64,000 nt of DNA from JBALVT01 sp965262875 (lineage in GTDB: Bacteria > Pseudomonadota > Gammaproteobacteria > Pseudomonadales > Halieaceae): positions 5,952,001 to 6,016,000 of the forward strand of contig OZ253569.1 in assembly GCA_965262875.1 (NCBI GenBank), written 5' to 3'. Position numbers and translations under genes: made by a program. Below, piece by piece: positions 46,003-54,368 of the stretch. Numbering within the stretch: the stretch's first letter is position 1; every line of letters starts with the position of its first letter. The notes below the pieces were generated by a model that was not told where the DNA came from, did no database searches, and saw only the letters and a list, made by a program, of their open reading frames with translations.

Positions 46003-46037
46003 TTGACAAACTAACATAGCATGTATATGCTATATCA
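46003..46037 (+). promoter_or_regulatory. Sigma70-like promoter with overlapping palindrome
   Basis: ttgaca at 46003-46008, a 17-base spacer and tatgct at 46026-46031 form a good promoter. The -10 element is inside the palindrome atagca-tgtata-tgctat (46016-46033), which could be an operator. The ATG at 46038 is only six bases after the -10 box, so the transcript would be leaderless or nearly so, unless translation starts further down. Confidence 0.55.
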
Positions 46038-46349
46038 ATGACAAGGAAAAGGCTCGCACAAATTGAACGGCGTATGACAAAGATCAAAGGTGACATAGCA
46101 TTACTGGGCGCTATGCGCCCTGGATCGTTGACGAAGCAATACAAGGACCGGGAGAGTCAGACTGGGCCTTATTATCAGGTCAGCTATACACTGGATATGA
46201 AGAGCCGGACGGAGTATATTCGCAAGGAATTTGTGGGCGATATACGCGGCCAGATAAGTAACTATAAACGGTTCAAGAAGCTCAATGCACAATGGGTGGC
46301 GCTGAGTATTGAGCACTCAAAGTTATCAATGAAACTCAAGCAAGCGTAG
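46038..46349 (+). CDS. DUF6788-type small protein
   Basis: A 103-residue basic protein: MTRKRLAQIERRMTKIKGDI, ALLGAMRPGSLTKQY, GPYYQVSYTLDMKSRTEYI and a helical end RFKKLNAQWVALSIEHSKLS. I recognise the pattern of the DUF6788 family (R-P-G-S-L ... G-P-Y-[YW]-x-[LV]-[ST]), often seen beside transposase genes. The usual cysteine cluster before GPYYQ is reduced here. It diverges from the broken transposase by 48 bases. The function of the family is not known. Confidence 0.7.
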   Translation: MTRKRLAQIERRMTKIKGDIALLGAMRPGSLTKQYKDRESQTGPYYQVSYTLDMKSRTEYIRKEFVGDIRGQISNYKRFKKLNAQWVALSIEHSKLSMKLKQA

Positions 46350-46377
46350 TGATTACAACGGGAAGCAAGCAAAAATC

Positions 46378-46641
46378 GTGGCCAAACTGGGCAGTAAAAA
46401 GAACCCATTGATTTTAAGAGTTGCCGATGACTCAAAAGTCGATATGATCGCCAATACCTGTCATGAAAACGGCTGGCATTTTATTTTGGGGTTTGAACCG
46501 GACAAGGAAGAGGATCTAACGGACCTGGAAAGAAAGCTATCGCCTCCCATCCATCATGAAGCCGCAAAGATCGGGCGAAATAAACGGTGTGTCTGCGGAA
46601 GCGGGAAGAAATACAAGAAATGTTGCGGAGCTGCCGCTTGA
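46378..46641 (+). CDS. SEC-C motif protein of the PBPRA1643 type
   Basis: An 87-residue protein starting with GTG at 46378. The N-terminal part (MAKLGSKKNPLILRVADDSK and HENGWHFILGFEPDKEEDLT) matches the small PBPRA1643-type family. The C terminus has IGRNKRCVCGSGKKYKKCCG, the SEC-C zinc-binding motif C-x-C-[x8]-C-C also found at the end of SecA. It follows the DUF6788 gene by 28 bases and is probably co-transcribed. Its role is unknown. Confidence 0.82.
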   Translation: MAKLGSKKNPLILRVADDSKVDMIANTCHENGWHFILGFEPDKEEDLTDLERKLSPPIHHEAAKIGRNKRCVCGSGKKYKKCCGAAA

Positions 46642-46833
46642 CTGGTTTCGCTAAACAGCAAATAAAACAGAGCGCAGAACTAGGTACTCTCAAGTTGGAT
46701 AACTCTAGTCCAGAATTCACGAAGTTACATCTGGGGCTGGAGACACGCAAGGAGCTTTCAGGAATAGTGACCCCATTGGAGTACGCTTTGTTGTGCTCAA
46801 CTGTTGATAGTTTGGAAAATTAAATCTGTATTG

Positions 46834-47283
46834 CTACTTCTCGCCGTCTGGCCCTGGCCCCAAAACTTCAAACGAACCCAGGTGCGCCGAATTCAGCTTA
46901 GTGCGGTGGGTCAACAACCAACGGCCATCCACGCATCGCCACTGATCGTGATAGTCACCTAAGGTCCGAAAAGTCATTTGCGATTTCTCGTCAGCCCCGA
47001 CATGCATATCGCTGACATAGGCCTTGCTTGAAGCGGTTTCGCCGTCGACATCAATCAGGACATTACCGAGCAAATGTTGGGTAGGTCCGCACTCATCAAG
47101 GAACGAGCGCATTGTGTGGATAAATGCATCTCGACCTTGCTGGGGGCCCAGACCAAGATCACAACTCATGGACCCAATGGTGAGCGCGTCAATGGCCTGC
47201 CAATTTCTTTCGTCCATGGCGCGGGCAATAGCCACCAAAGTACGGTAGATCTCTCGTTCAGCCAGCAGCTGATTCAAATCCAT
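46834..47283 (-). CDS. SnoaL/NTF2-like domain protein
   Basis: A 149-residue protein with the cone-shaped SnoaL-like fold: LLAEREIYRTLVAIARAMDE, CGPTQHLLGNVLIDVDGE and YHDQWRCVDGRWLLTHRTK. It is similar in pattern to the IS-split gene at 35207. Members act as isomerases, dehydratases or hydroxylase small subunits. It forms a pair with the next gene (10-base gap) on the same strand. The 190 bases between this stop and the SEC-C stop hold no convincing gene. Confidence 0.8.
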   Translation of the reverse strand: MDLNQLLAEREIYRTLVAIARAMDERNWQAIDALTIGSMSCDLGLGPQQGRDAFIHTMRSFLDECGPTQHLLGNVLIDVDGETASSKAYVSDMHVGADEKSQMTFRTLGDYHDQWRCVDGRWLLTHRTKLNSAHLGSFEVLGPGPDGEK

Positions 47284-47293
47284 TGATACGGCT

Positions 47294-47764
47294 CTATTTC
47301 TTATCGGACGCTTCGGCGTCTATTTTTTTCTTGGCTTCAATCCAGGCACCAATCATAACGCCCATGTTCTGTGGGTTATAGACATCCTCCTCATAACTGA
47401 ACATACCGTTTCCGGCATAATGCAAGATGGTGATATTGGGTTCCTCATAGATTTTCCCGTCACCTAAATCTCTCATCCTATTCATGACTTCGCACACAAT
47501 CCAACCTTTTTCCTCATCGATGGTGTACCAGCTAACGGGGAAAGCTGTCATTTCACTGGGGGGCCATTCGTTCATTGTTTTGGTAATCCAGTTGAAGATA
47601 GTTTCCCTGCCCCAAAAACGGCCGTAATGGTGCTCTACATAGGTAGCATCTTCGGTAAAACACATCGACCAGTCTGTCCAGTCCTTGGTCTGCGCGCCTT
47701 TTAGTGCGCCAGCTTGAAATTTGTCGAAGGTTTCCTCTATCTCTTCTCGGCTCCAGCGTCCCAT
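47294..47764 (-). CDS. SnoaL/NTF2-like domain protein
   Basis: A 156-residue protein starting at the ATG at 47764 (MGRWSREEIEETFDKFQAGA); the frame is open to 47851, but that extension is not protein-like. It shows DWTDWSMCFTEDATYVEHHY, RFWGRETIFNWITKTMNEWP and FSYEEDVYNPQNMG, typical of SnoaL-like/limonene-epoxide-hydrolase-type folds. Such proteins frequently occur in terpene, steroid and aromatic breakdown clusters. The substrate is not known. Confidence 0.78.
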   Translation of the reverse strand: MGRWSREEIEETFDKFQAGALKGAQTKDWTDWSMCFTEDATYVEHHYGRFWGRETIFNWITKTMNEWPPSEMTAFPVSWYTIDEEKGWIVCEVMNRMRDLGDGKIYEEPNITILHYAGNGMFSYEEDVYNPQNMGVMIGAWIEAKKKIDAEASDKK

Positions 47765-47900
47765 GATAATTTTCCCGTAGTGATAAATACAGAGTTTGTT
47801 CGCAATCGTTTTATTCACTTTAGCAGCAAAGGAACAGCGCTGCGCCAGCAAGCGGCTTTAGCAGTTCAAGGTTCTAAACCCATTGAGGAGCACTGAGCTA

Positions 47901-49054
47901 GTGTAGGTCGTCGTAAATAGTGTACCATATAGTCTCTTCCCTATATAGAGAGCTTGTCGTGCGTGTTGCAGTAGAAATTGTTTTGTCTGATGACGAAGTT
48001 TTGGGTTTGAGTAAGTTATCTAAATCGCGTTCTGTCTCGGTCCGATTGGCGGAGCGTTCGCGAATTGTTCTTCTGGCCGGCAAGGGCATGACCAATGAAG
48101 AGATCGGTTTTGAACTGGGCATTACGAGACAGAAAGCTGGCCGCTGGCGAGAACGCTATGCAGACAGTGGAGTCGAAGGCATCAGCCAGGATGCGTATCG
48201 GCCAGGGCGAAAACCGAAAATCAGTTCACGCAAGGTTGCACAGGTGATCAGACTCACGACGCAAGAGACACCGGAAAACGCTACGCATTGGAGCCAGCGT
48301 CTCATGGCAGATAAGGCCGGCATTAGCATGTCCTCGGTGGGCAGGATATGGAAAAGCCACGGTTTGAAGCCACACCGAATAAATACATTCAAGGTATCGA
48401 ACGATAAAGAGTTTGCCGAGAAGTTGGAGGCAATCGTCGGCCTTTACTTATCACCGCCAGAAAATGCCATTGTTTTCAGTTGTGATGAAAAGAGTCAGAT
48501 ACAAGCACTGGATAGAACGCAGCCGGGCTTGCCGATGAAAAAAGGCAGGGCGGCGACAATGACCCATGACTATAAACGTCATGGCACCACGACCTTGTTT
48601 GCGGCATTGAACATCTTGACAGGGGAAGTGTTAGGTACCTGCGCCGAACGGCATCGCCATCAAGAATGGTTGAAGTTTCTCCGCCAAATAAATAAGTCGA
48701 CGCCCAAGGATAAAGAGATTCATATTATCTGTGACAACTACGCCACACATAAGCACCCGAAGGTAAAAAGCTGGCTGAAATATCACAAGCGATTCCATGT
48801 GCACTTTACGCCAACCAGCGCATCGTGGTTAAACATGGTGGAGCGGTTTTTTCGGGAGCTAACTGAAAAGCAATTGAAACGAGGTGTCTTTAGCAGTGTG
48901 GAAGAGCTTGAGCAAACAGTCATGGCGTTCATTGAGACTCATAATCAAGCGCCAGCGCCTTATATCTGGACCAAATCCGCGAGTGACATATTGGAGAAAG
49001 TGAAGCGTGGCAGAGAGAAACTTAATAAGTTACAAACTGTTTGACGACCTACAC
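47901..49054 (+). mobile_element. IS630-family insertion sequence (1154 bp)
   Basis: Inverted repeats gtgtaggtcgtc at the left and gacgacctacac at the right, flanked by TA on both sides (47899-47900 and 49055-49056), the TA duplication of IS630/Tc1-mariner elements. It lies in the gap between the SnoaL-like gene and the DUF35 gene, so no gene is broken. Confidence 0.92.
47920..49044 (+). CDS. IS630-family transposase
   Basis: A 374-residue transposase, or 361 residues from the GTG at 47959, which I consider equally likely. The N-terminal helix-turn-helix reads KGMTNEEIGFELGITRQKAG and is followed by DAYRPGRKPKISSRK. The DDE core has VFSCDEKSQIQALDRTQPG, IICDNYATHKHPKV and PTSASWLNMVERFFRELTEK. 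The frame is intact. Confidence 0.92.
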   Translation: MYHIVSSLYRELVVRVAVEIVLSDDEVLGLSKLSKSRSVSVRLAERSRIVLLAGKGMTNEEIGFELGITRQKAGRWRERYADSGVEGISQDAYRPGRKPKISSRKVAQVIRLTTQETPENATHWSQRLMADKAGISMSSVGRIWKSHGLKPHRINTFKVSNDKEFAEKLEAIVGLYLSPPENAIVFSCDEKSQIQALDRTQPGLPMKKGRAATMTHDYKRHGTTTLFAALNILTGEVLGTCAERHRHQEWLKFLRQINKSTPKDKEIHIICDNYATHKHPKVKSWLKYHKRFHVHFTPTSASWLNMVERFFRELTEKQLKRGVFSSVEELEQTVMAFIETHNQAPAPYIWTKSASDILEKVKRGREKLNKLQTV

Positions 49055-49116
49055 TAGCGGCCAATTTTTTCTGCTACAGTAGCCCGCTTTTAAAACTGCC
49101 CGTATAGGAAAGTTGT

Positions 49117-49557
49117 ATGAACTCACCCGGCCGCATAAAACCTCCATTGGGACACGACAACGCGTGGTGGTGGGAACAAGCCGATGAGGGCCGCCTGACC
49201 ATTCAGCGCTGCCAGTCTTGCCAGACACTGCGACACCCCCCAAGACCCATGTGTTCAGAGTGTCGTTCGATGGACTGGGACTTTATTGAATCGGGCGGTC
49301 GCGGCACCGTAGCCAGTTTTACCGTACTTCATCACCCGCAATTCCCCGGCTACGAATACCCCCTCGTTATCATTCTGGTCGACTTGGAAGAAGGTACACG
49401 GATCACTTCGCAGCTACACGGCTGCGACCGCGCAGGCGTCACATTTGGAATGACTGTCCAAGCCTACATCCATGAAGATGCCGACGGCTTCAAAATTCCG
49501 ATGTTTAAACCAGCTGAAACAACCGGCCACACTGGGGAGTCCAGCAATGCCCATTAG
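49117..49557 (+). CDS. DUF35 OB-fold acyl-CoA-associated protein with zinc ribbon
   Basis: A 146-residue protein with a rubredoxin-like zinc ribbon (IQRCQSCQTLRHPPRPMCSE, i.e. C-x2-C ... C-x2-C) followed by an OB-fold (GRGTVASFTVLHHPQFPGY and VDLEEGTRITSQL). In steroid side-chain breakdown, DUF35 proteins pair with thiolase-like Ltp2 proteins to form an acyl-CoA aldolase or hydratase complex. The next gene is exactly such a thiolase-like protein and overlaps by 11 bases, supporting a complex. The precise substrate is unknown. Confidence 0.85.
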   Translation: MNSPGRIKPPLGHDNAWWWEQADEGRLTIQRCQSCQTLRHPPRPMCSECRSMDWDFIESGGRGTVASFTVLHHPQFPGYEYPLVIILVDLEEGTRITSQLHGCDRAGVTFGMTVQAYIHEDADGFKIPMFKPAETTGHTGESSNAH

Positions 49558-50509
49558 TATGAAAAATGAAGCGGCCATCGCCGGCATTGGCAGCACCAAA
49601 TTTAGTAAAAATTCGGGCGTCTCCGAACTCTCCCTCGCCTGCGAAGCGATCAGTAACTGCCTGCATGACGCCGGCCTCGATCCCGCCATGGTGGATGGCC
49701 TGGTGACCTACACACTGGACTCCAGCGATGAAGTAGAGGTTGCTCGAGCAGTGGGCATGGGTGATCTAACGATGTTCGCCAAAATCAACTACGGTGGCGG
49801 TGCCGCGGTAGGATTGATTCAACAAGCGGTGATGGCCGTTGCTACCGGGGCAGCAAACAATGTGGTGGTGTGGCGCGCAATGAACAATCCGAATGCGGCG
49901 GGATACGGCAGTGAACTCACGCTAGACCAATACATGAACGCAAAAATGATATCGGAACCCCTACGGCTTTATGACTGTTGTCAAGAGACTGATGGAGGTT
50001 GTGCTCTGTTAATTACCAGTACAGAGAGGGCGCGAGACCTGAAGCAAACACCCGCTGTCATTCGCGCGGTCACACAGGCATCCACCCAGGGACAGGAGCA
50101 AATGACAAGTTTCTATCGCGACGATCTAAAGTCACTTCCAGAAATGGAGTTGGCAGCCAAGCGGGTTTACGAGATGTCGGGACTGAGCCCTTCGGATATC
50201 GACGCGGCCTGTCTCTACGATGCATTTACACCCGAGGTCATTATGCAATTGGAGTCCTTCGGCTTTTGTGGTCGTGGTGAGGCCAAAGATTTCGTTGCAG
50301 ATGGCAATTTGCGCCTGGACGGACGCTTACCCAACAATACCCACGGTGGACTATTGTCCGAGGCTTATATTCATGGGGTTAACAACATAGCAGAGGGTGC
50401 CAGATTAATCAGAGGCACCTCTACTAACCAGTCGAAGGGGGTTGAACACGTACTGGTTTCCAGCGGCGTGGGCGTTCCCACAGGCGCGCTGATTCCGGGA
50501 AAAGACTAG
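49547..50509 (+). CDS. Thiolase-like lipid-transfer-type protein (Ltp2/SCP-x type) with internal gap
   Basis: Starts at the ATG at 49547 (ribosome binding site ggggag); the open frame extends upstream inside the DUF35 gene. The 320-residue product has AAIAGIGSTKFSKNSGVSEL, INYGGGAAVGLIQQAVMAVA, LYDCCQETDGGCALLITSTE, AACLYDAFTPEVIMQLE and NNTHGGLLSEAYIHGVNN, all typical of the family. Relatives have about 385 residues. Here about 65 residues are missing between VVWRAMN and NPNAAGYGSELTLDQY, without a frame change. Retro-aldol cleavage of a CoA-bound side chain is the likely original role; the gap may abolish it. Confidence 0.83.
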   Translation: MPISMKNEAAIAGIGSTKFSKNSGVSELSLACEAISNCLHDAGLDPAMVDGLVTYTLDSSDEVEVARAVGMGDLTMFAKINYGGGAAVGLIQQAVMAVATGAANNVVVWRAMNNPNAAGYGSELTLDQYMNAKMISEPLRLYDCCQETDGGCALLITSTERARDLKQTPAVIRAVTQASTQGQEQMTSFYRDDLKSLPEMELAAKRVYEMSGLSPSDIDAACLYDAFTPEVIMQLESFGFCGRGEAKDFVADGNLRLDGRLPNNTHGGLLSEAYIHGVNNIAEGARLIRGTSTNQSKGVEHVLVSSGVGVPTGALIPGKD

Positions 50510-50512
50510 AGC

Positions 50513-51829
50513 TTACACACCCATTACAATGCGCTCATCGTCAAACATGTTGGCGCCCGGTGCCAGCATTTGAACATAGCGGTCGAAATATAAAAATTGC
50601 TTGAGTAGCAAGGTGAAGGAGCGCGGAAAACGAATTCCATGGTTTCTAGCTACTTCACCCAGGCTGTTAACGACTTCGTTTACGTCACCGGCGCCAGAGG
50701 CGGCTCCTCCAAAAACCAGTGCTTCGGGGTCCACCGCATTCATCGCTCGAAACACTTCGGCAATGTCGCGCTCCAGTCGATCAACGCTGATATTGTCCCG
50801 TGTCATTCCCACATCCAGCATCGATTGCGCGACTTTTCGGTAGTCCTCCTCACCCAGTCCGGTAAACAGTCCGAACACCGCCTGCCATGAATCGGCACTG
50901 ACTCGCCCCACCATTCCAAAATCGATAAAGCCAACGCTACCGTCTTCCAACAACAACATGTTGCCACTGTGTAAATCCGCATGGAAAAAATCACAGCCCA
51001 TCAGGCTGGAGAACCATACGTTCAGCGCCTCAAATAAAGCGCTTGCAGGGTCGAGTTTGCTCTCTTTAAGTGCCGCCGGATCAGTTAGCGAACAGCCGTA
51101 AAGACGTTCCATCGTCAGTACCCGAGCACTGGAGGCCTGATGATAGGGCTTGGGGGCTACCACTGAATCAACCCCTGTACTGCGCAAGAATGCGTTGAAG
51201 CCATCTAGGTGTGTAGCCTCTTTAACAAAGTCACATTCATCAATCATAGCCTGATACATCTCTGCAACCAGGCCGGTCAAGGCATCTCGATCCGTATTGG
51301 GCAGCATAAACTCCAACAACCAAATCAGTACGTAAACACTGTGCAGGTCGATCGTAATGATGGCCTGAACACCCGGTTTCTGAACTTTTACGACGACGTC
51401 TTCACCGCTGACCAAAGTGGCCGCGTGAACTTGAGCAATAGAGGCCGATGCAAGAGGCTTGGAGTCTATGTGGCGATAGACTTCTCCAACCGGTTTACCT
51501 AAATCCTCTTCAATAATCTTACGGATAGTGCGAAAGGGAATCGCCGCAGTCTGATCCAGTAGCTGTTGAAACTCATCTACGTATTCTTTCGGAAACAGCG
51601 AGGGCGAACTGGCTATAAATTGCCCGAATTTAATATAGGTTGCGCCCAGCGCTTCAAACAGTTCTCGCAATTCCGATGCCGGGGGCATCTTGCGCCGCAG
51701 ACCCCAGCGCAGAGCGCGGGGAGAGACTTTGGCAATAGTTTGAGCGACGCGAAAACTGCCGCGCAGACTCATCTCCGCAAGGCCAATTTTTCGGGCGACG
51801 GTGCTGTCGATATTGGGGATAAGTGCCAT
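50513..51829 (-). CDS. UbiB/ABC1-type atypical kinase
   Basis: A protein of about 438 residues from the ATG at 51829 (MALIPNIDSTVARKIG); the frame is open to a GTG at 51913 and the start is not certain as no ribosome binding site is clear. The family signature is KFGQFIASSPSLFPKEYVDE (K-x-G-Q), ASASIAQVHAATLVSGEDV (Ala-rich loop), VVVKVQKPGV (Lys), FFHADLHSGNMLLLEDG (catalytic loop) and VGFIDFGMVGR (DFG). UbiB-like proteins support quinone synthesis or lipid handling. It lies between a thiolase-like gene and a divergent serine hydrolase, so a role in local lipid metabolism is possible. Confidence 0.85.
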   Translation of the reverse strand: MALIPNIDSTVARKIGLAEMSLRGSFRVAQTIAKVSPRALRWGLRRKMPPASELRELFEALGATYIKFGQFIASSPSLFPKEYVDEFQQLLDQTAAIPFRTIRKIIEEDLGKPVGEVYRHIDSKPLASASIAQVHAATLVSGEDVVVKVQKPGVQAIITIDLHSVYVLIWLLEFMLPNTDRDALTGLVAEMYQAMIDECDFVKEATHLDGFNAFLRSTGVDSVVAPKPYHQASSARVLTMERLYGCSLTDPAALKESKLDPASALFEALNVWFSSLMGCDFFHADLHSGNMLLLEDGSVGFIDFGMVGRVSADSWQAVFGLFTGLGEEDYRKVAQSMLDVGMTRDNISVDRLERDIAEVFRAMNAVDPEALVFGGAASGAGDVNEVVNSLGEVARNHGIRFPRSFTLLLKQFLYFDRYVQMLAPGANMFDDERIVMGV

Positions 51830-51928
51830 AGGAACGTGGGACAGAAGTGAAATCCCGGCCATCTGAACACAGCCTATTAGAATGCTCAACCTAAACTCGA
51901 TTTCCAGTGGCACACGGTAGACACCAGC

Positions 51929-51976
51929 CGCACCAGAGGTAAAAAAGTCAGAGCTGACTTTTTTACCTCTGGTGCG
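51929..51976. promoter_or_regulatory. Long perfect palindrome (23-bp arms, 2-base centre)
   Basis: The bases 51929-51951 are the exact reverse complement of 51954-51976, leaving only ag at the centre. The arms contain an A6/T6 run. It sits between the divergent kinase and serine hydrolase genes, 50 bases before the latter's start, so it is not an ordinary terminator of either. It could form a hairpin in a leader RNA or act as an operator, or be a small-element relic. Confidence 0.6.
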
Positions 51977-52031
51977 TTACAATGAAACTGAGAAAAATAA
52001 TGATAACTAGCTTGGGGACGTACTTGTGACC

Positions 52032-53318
52032 ATGAGTGTTTACCGACGCCACGACCGAAAAATACATCTGGACGGTCTTCACCATCCCGACTTTGCGCCC
52101 GTTGAGGCGGCTCTGCGCAGGCAACTGGCCAGCTATCGCGGAGGTGCCGCTGTGTGCGTTTACCACCGTGGCGAACGCGTGGTCGACCTGTGGGGCGGCT
52201 ATAGCGATGAGGAGGGATCCCCCTGGCAAAAAGACACCATGGCGCCCAGTTTCTCAACCTCCAAAGGCGTATGCTCAACCCTTCTGCACATTTTTGCAGA
52301 TCGCGGACTCATTGACTACGACGCGCCTGTGGCGCAGTACTGGCCGGAATTTGCCCAGGCTGGCAAAGCTAAAATTACCGTTCGTCAGGTATTGTCTCAC
52401 CAGTCCGGGCTCTACCACATTCGCCAGATGATCGACCGTGCAGATCGCATGCTGGATTGGGACCATATGATCCAAGCCATCGAAAAAACAGCACCGGTGC
52501 ACAAGCCGGGAACGCGAACCGGTTATCACGGCCTAACCTATGGATTCATCGTCGGTGAAATTATTCAGCGTGTTTCCGGGAAGCGTTTTTCCAACCTTGT
52601 GCAATCAGAGATCGCGAAACCGCTGGGTTTAGATGGCATGTACATTGGGGCTCCCAAGAAAGAGTTGCACCGCGCCGCGCAGCTAATTTTCCCGAAAGCA
52701 ACAAAGAGTATGGCTCAAACCTCCCTCGGCCAGTTCGCAGAACTGTACGCCTCCGGCGTGAGCAAAGTGCTGCGGGCAATGGGGAGAGATTCCGATCTCA
52801 CCAGTGTTTTTGACGCCCTGGCTCCCCGCGGGATTAGCGACTTCGAGTTCAGCTCACACGGGACACTCAGAGCCACGATTCCCTCTGCAAATGGCTTGTT
52901 TACAGCGCGCTCCCTGGCCAAGATGTACGCCATGCTCTCGGCGGGCGGACAGTTCAACGGGGTTCGATTGCTTTCTGAAGATACCGTTAGAAAGGCGGGC
53001 ACCTTACAAAAGCCCACCGGGAAGAATTCAGTGATCCCATTTGATATGCGATGGCGACTTGGTTACCACGCAGTTGCGACCACCCGAGGTTTCCCCAAAC
53101 AGGCTTTTGGACACTTTGGCTTTGGCGGCTCAGGCGCCTGGGCCGATCCAGGTTTGGATCTGTCTGTGGCCCTCGTTGTTAACAGCGGCATGGGATCACC
53201 CTTTGGCGATACCCGCACGGCACGCATGGGCGGAGCAGCGCTTTCATGCGCCAAGGCAAGAGAGCAGCGTCGATCTCGCTCTTCAGTTTCCTTCCCAACG
53301 GCAAGCGTGGCCATCTGA
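52032..53318 (+). CDS. Serine hydrolase of the beta-lactamase/esterase (EstB-like) family
   Basis: A 428-residue class C beta-lactamase-like hydrolase. The catalytic S-x-x-K is S75-T-S-K78 in MAPSFSTSKGVCSTLLH. The tyrosine motif is in TRTGYHGLTYGFIVGE, and the third motif is H-x-G in QAFGHFGFGGSGAW. Such enzymes are mostly esterases or transesterases (EstB, LovD) in the cytoplasm or periplasm; no signal peptide is seen. A GTG six bases upstream (52026) is an alternative start. It begins a plus-strand group with LLM and monooxygenase genes and ends six bases before the next start. Confidence 0.87.
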   Translation: MSVYRRHDRKIHLDGLHHPDFAPVEAALRRQLASYRGGAAVCVYHRGERVVDLWGGYSDEEGSPWQKDTMAPSFSTSKGVCSTLLHIFADRGLIDYDAPVAQYWPEFAQAGKAKITVRQVLSHQSGLYHIRQMIDRADRMLDWDHMIQAIEKTAPVHKPGTRTGYHGLTYGFIVGEIIQRVSGKRFSNLVQSEIAKPLGLDGMYIGAPKKELHRAAQLIFPKATKSMAQTSLGQFAELYASGVSKVLRAMGRDSDLTSVFDALAPRGISDFEFSSHGTLRATIPSANGLFTARSLAKMYAMLSAGGQFNGVRLLSEDTVRKAGTLQKPTGKNSVIPFDMRWRLGYHAVATTRGFPKQAFGHFGFGGSGAWADPGLDLSVALVVNSGMGSPFGDTRTARMGGAALSCAKAREQRRSRSSVSFPTASVAI

Positions 53319-53324
53319 CAGTCG

Positions 53325-54314
53325 ATGGCTCAGCAGATTAACAGCAATCTACGCCTCAATCTGACAGGGACCGAAGCCGACCCAAACGCGAGAGCGCTGC
53401 GCTACCAAACCGCCATTGATATGGCTGAATTTGCCGATAAAAACGGCTTCGCCAGCGTCAATGTTGAAGAGCATCACTGCGCCGAAAACGGTTGGCTGCC
53501 CTCCCCTCTGACCATGGCTGCCGCTATTGCAGCCCGAACAGAACATGTACGCATAGGAATAATGGCGTTGCTGGTTTCGCTTTACGATCCTATTCGTTTA
53601 GCGGAGGACGTCGCCGTTATCGATATTCTCAGCAAAGGCAGGCTCAACTTTATAGCCGGCATGGGCTATCGAGAAATCGAATTTCACGCGATGAACAAGC
53701 CCTATGATCAACGTGGACAGTGGATGGATCACGTGTTGGAAACGCTCCTTGCCGCCTGGGGGAACGAACCCTTCGAATACAAAGGCCAGACCATCAATGT
53801 AACGCCAAAACCCTACAGCCAGCCTCATCCCATGTTTCTGGTGGGCGGAATGAGCAAACCGGCCGCACGACGCGCAGCGAGACTGGGCTTGCCCTTTGCC
53901 CCTCCGATTGCGGACCCCGAACTCGAAGCCTACTACTATGAACAACTGGCAGCACATGGAAAAGAAGGTTTTACCTACTCGCCACCAGCAGATTTCTCAG
54001 TGCTGTTTATCGACGATGAACCCGACCAGGCCTGGGAGCAACTCGGCCACCACTTCCTCAACGAAGCCCTGGAGTACAGCAGCTGGAAAACCGAGGGACT
54101 GAAGCGCCCACTGGAATTTAACAGCGACAGCGTACAGGCTCTGCGGGCAGAAAAACGCTACGAAATCATTACGCCCAAAGAATGTTTAGAACGCCACGCC
54201 TCGCGCCCCGACTTTTTTGCCACTATCCATCCGCTCATTGGCGGCATGCCGCTGGATCGCAGCTGGAAGTGTTTAAAGCTTTACACCGAACAGGTGTTGG
54301 GCGAGCTTAAGTAA
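53325..54314 (+). CDS. LLM-class flavin-dependent (luciferase-like) monooxygenase
   Basis: A 329-residue protein with the bacterial luciferase TIM-barrel fold. Landmarks are GFASVNVEEHHCAENGWLPS, EHVRIGIMALLVSLYDPIRL, EDVAVIDILSKGRLNFIAGM and PHPMFLVGGMSKPAARRAAR. These enzymes use reduced FMN or F420 to oxidise organic substrates; EHH and GRL segments are typical of the family. It starts seven bases after the serine hydrolase gene and belongs to the same transcription unit. A reductase partner is not seen. Confidence 0.87.
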   Translation: MAQQINSNLRLNLTGTEADPNARALRYQTAIDMAEFADKNGFASVNVEEHHCAENGWLPSPLTMAAAIAARTEHVRIGIMALLVSLYDPIRLAEDVAVIDILSKGRLNFIAGMGYREIEFHAMNKPYDQRGQWMDHVLETLLAAWGNEPFEYKGQTINVTPKPYSQPHPMFLVGGMSKPAARRAARLGLPFAPPIADPELEAYYYEQLAAHGKEGFTYSPPADFSVLFIDDEPDQAWEQLGHHFLNEALEYSSWKTEGLKRPLEFNSDSVQALRAEKRYEIITPKECLERHASRPDFFATIHPLIGGMPLDRSWKCLKLYTEQVLGELK

Positions 54315-54368
54315 CAACCGTAATTGTTATAAACTCACCACAGATGACTAATTACCAAGAGAGAATTC

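Noticed and set aside
46587..46823. 78-residue frame after the SEC-C gene
   Set aside because: Its start lies inside the SEC-C motif in another frame; the part after 46641 is not long enough to judge and has no recognisable pattern.
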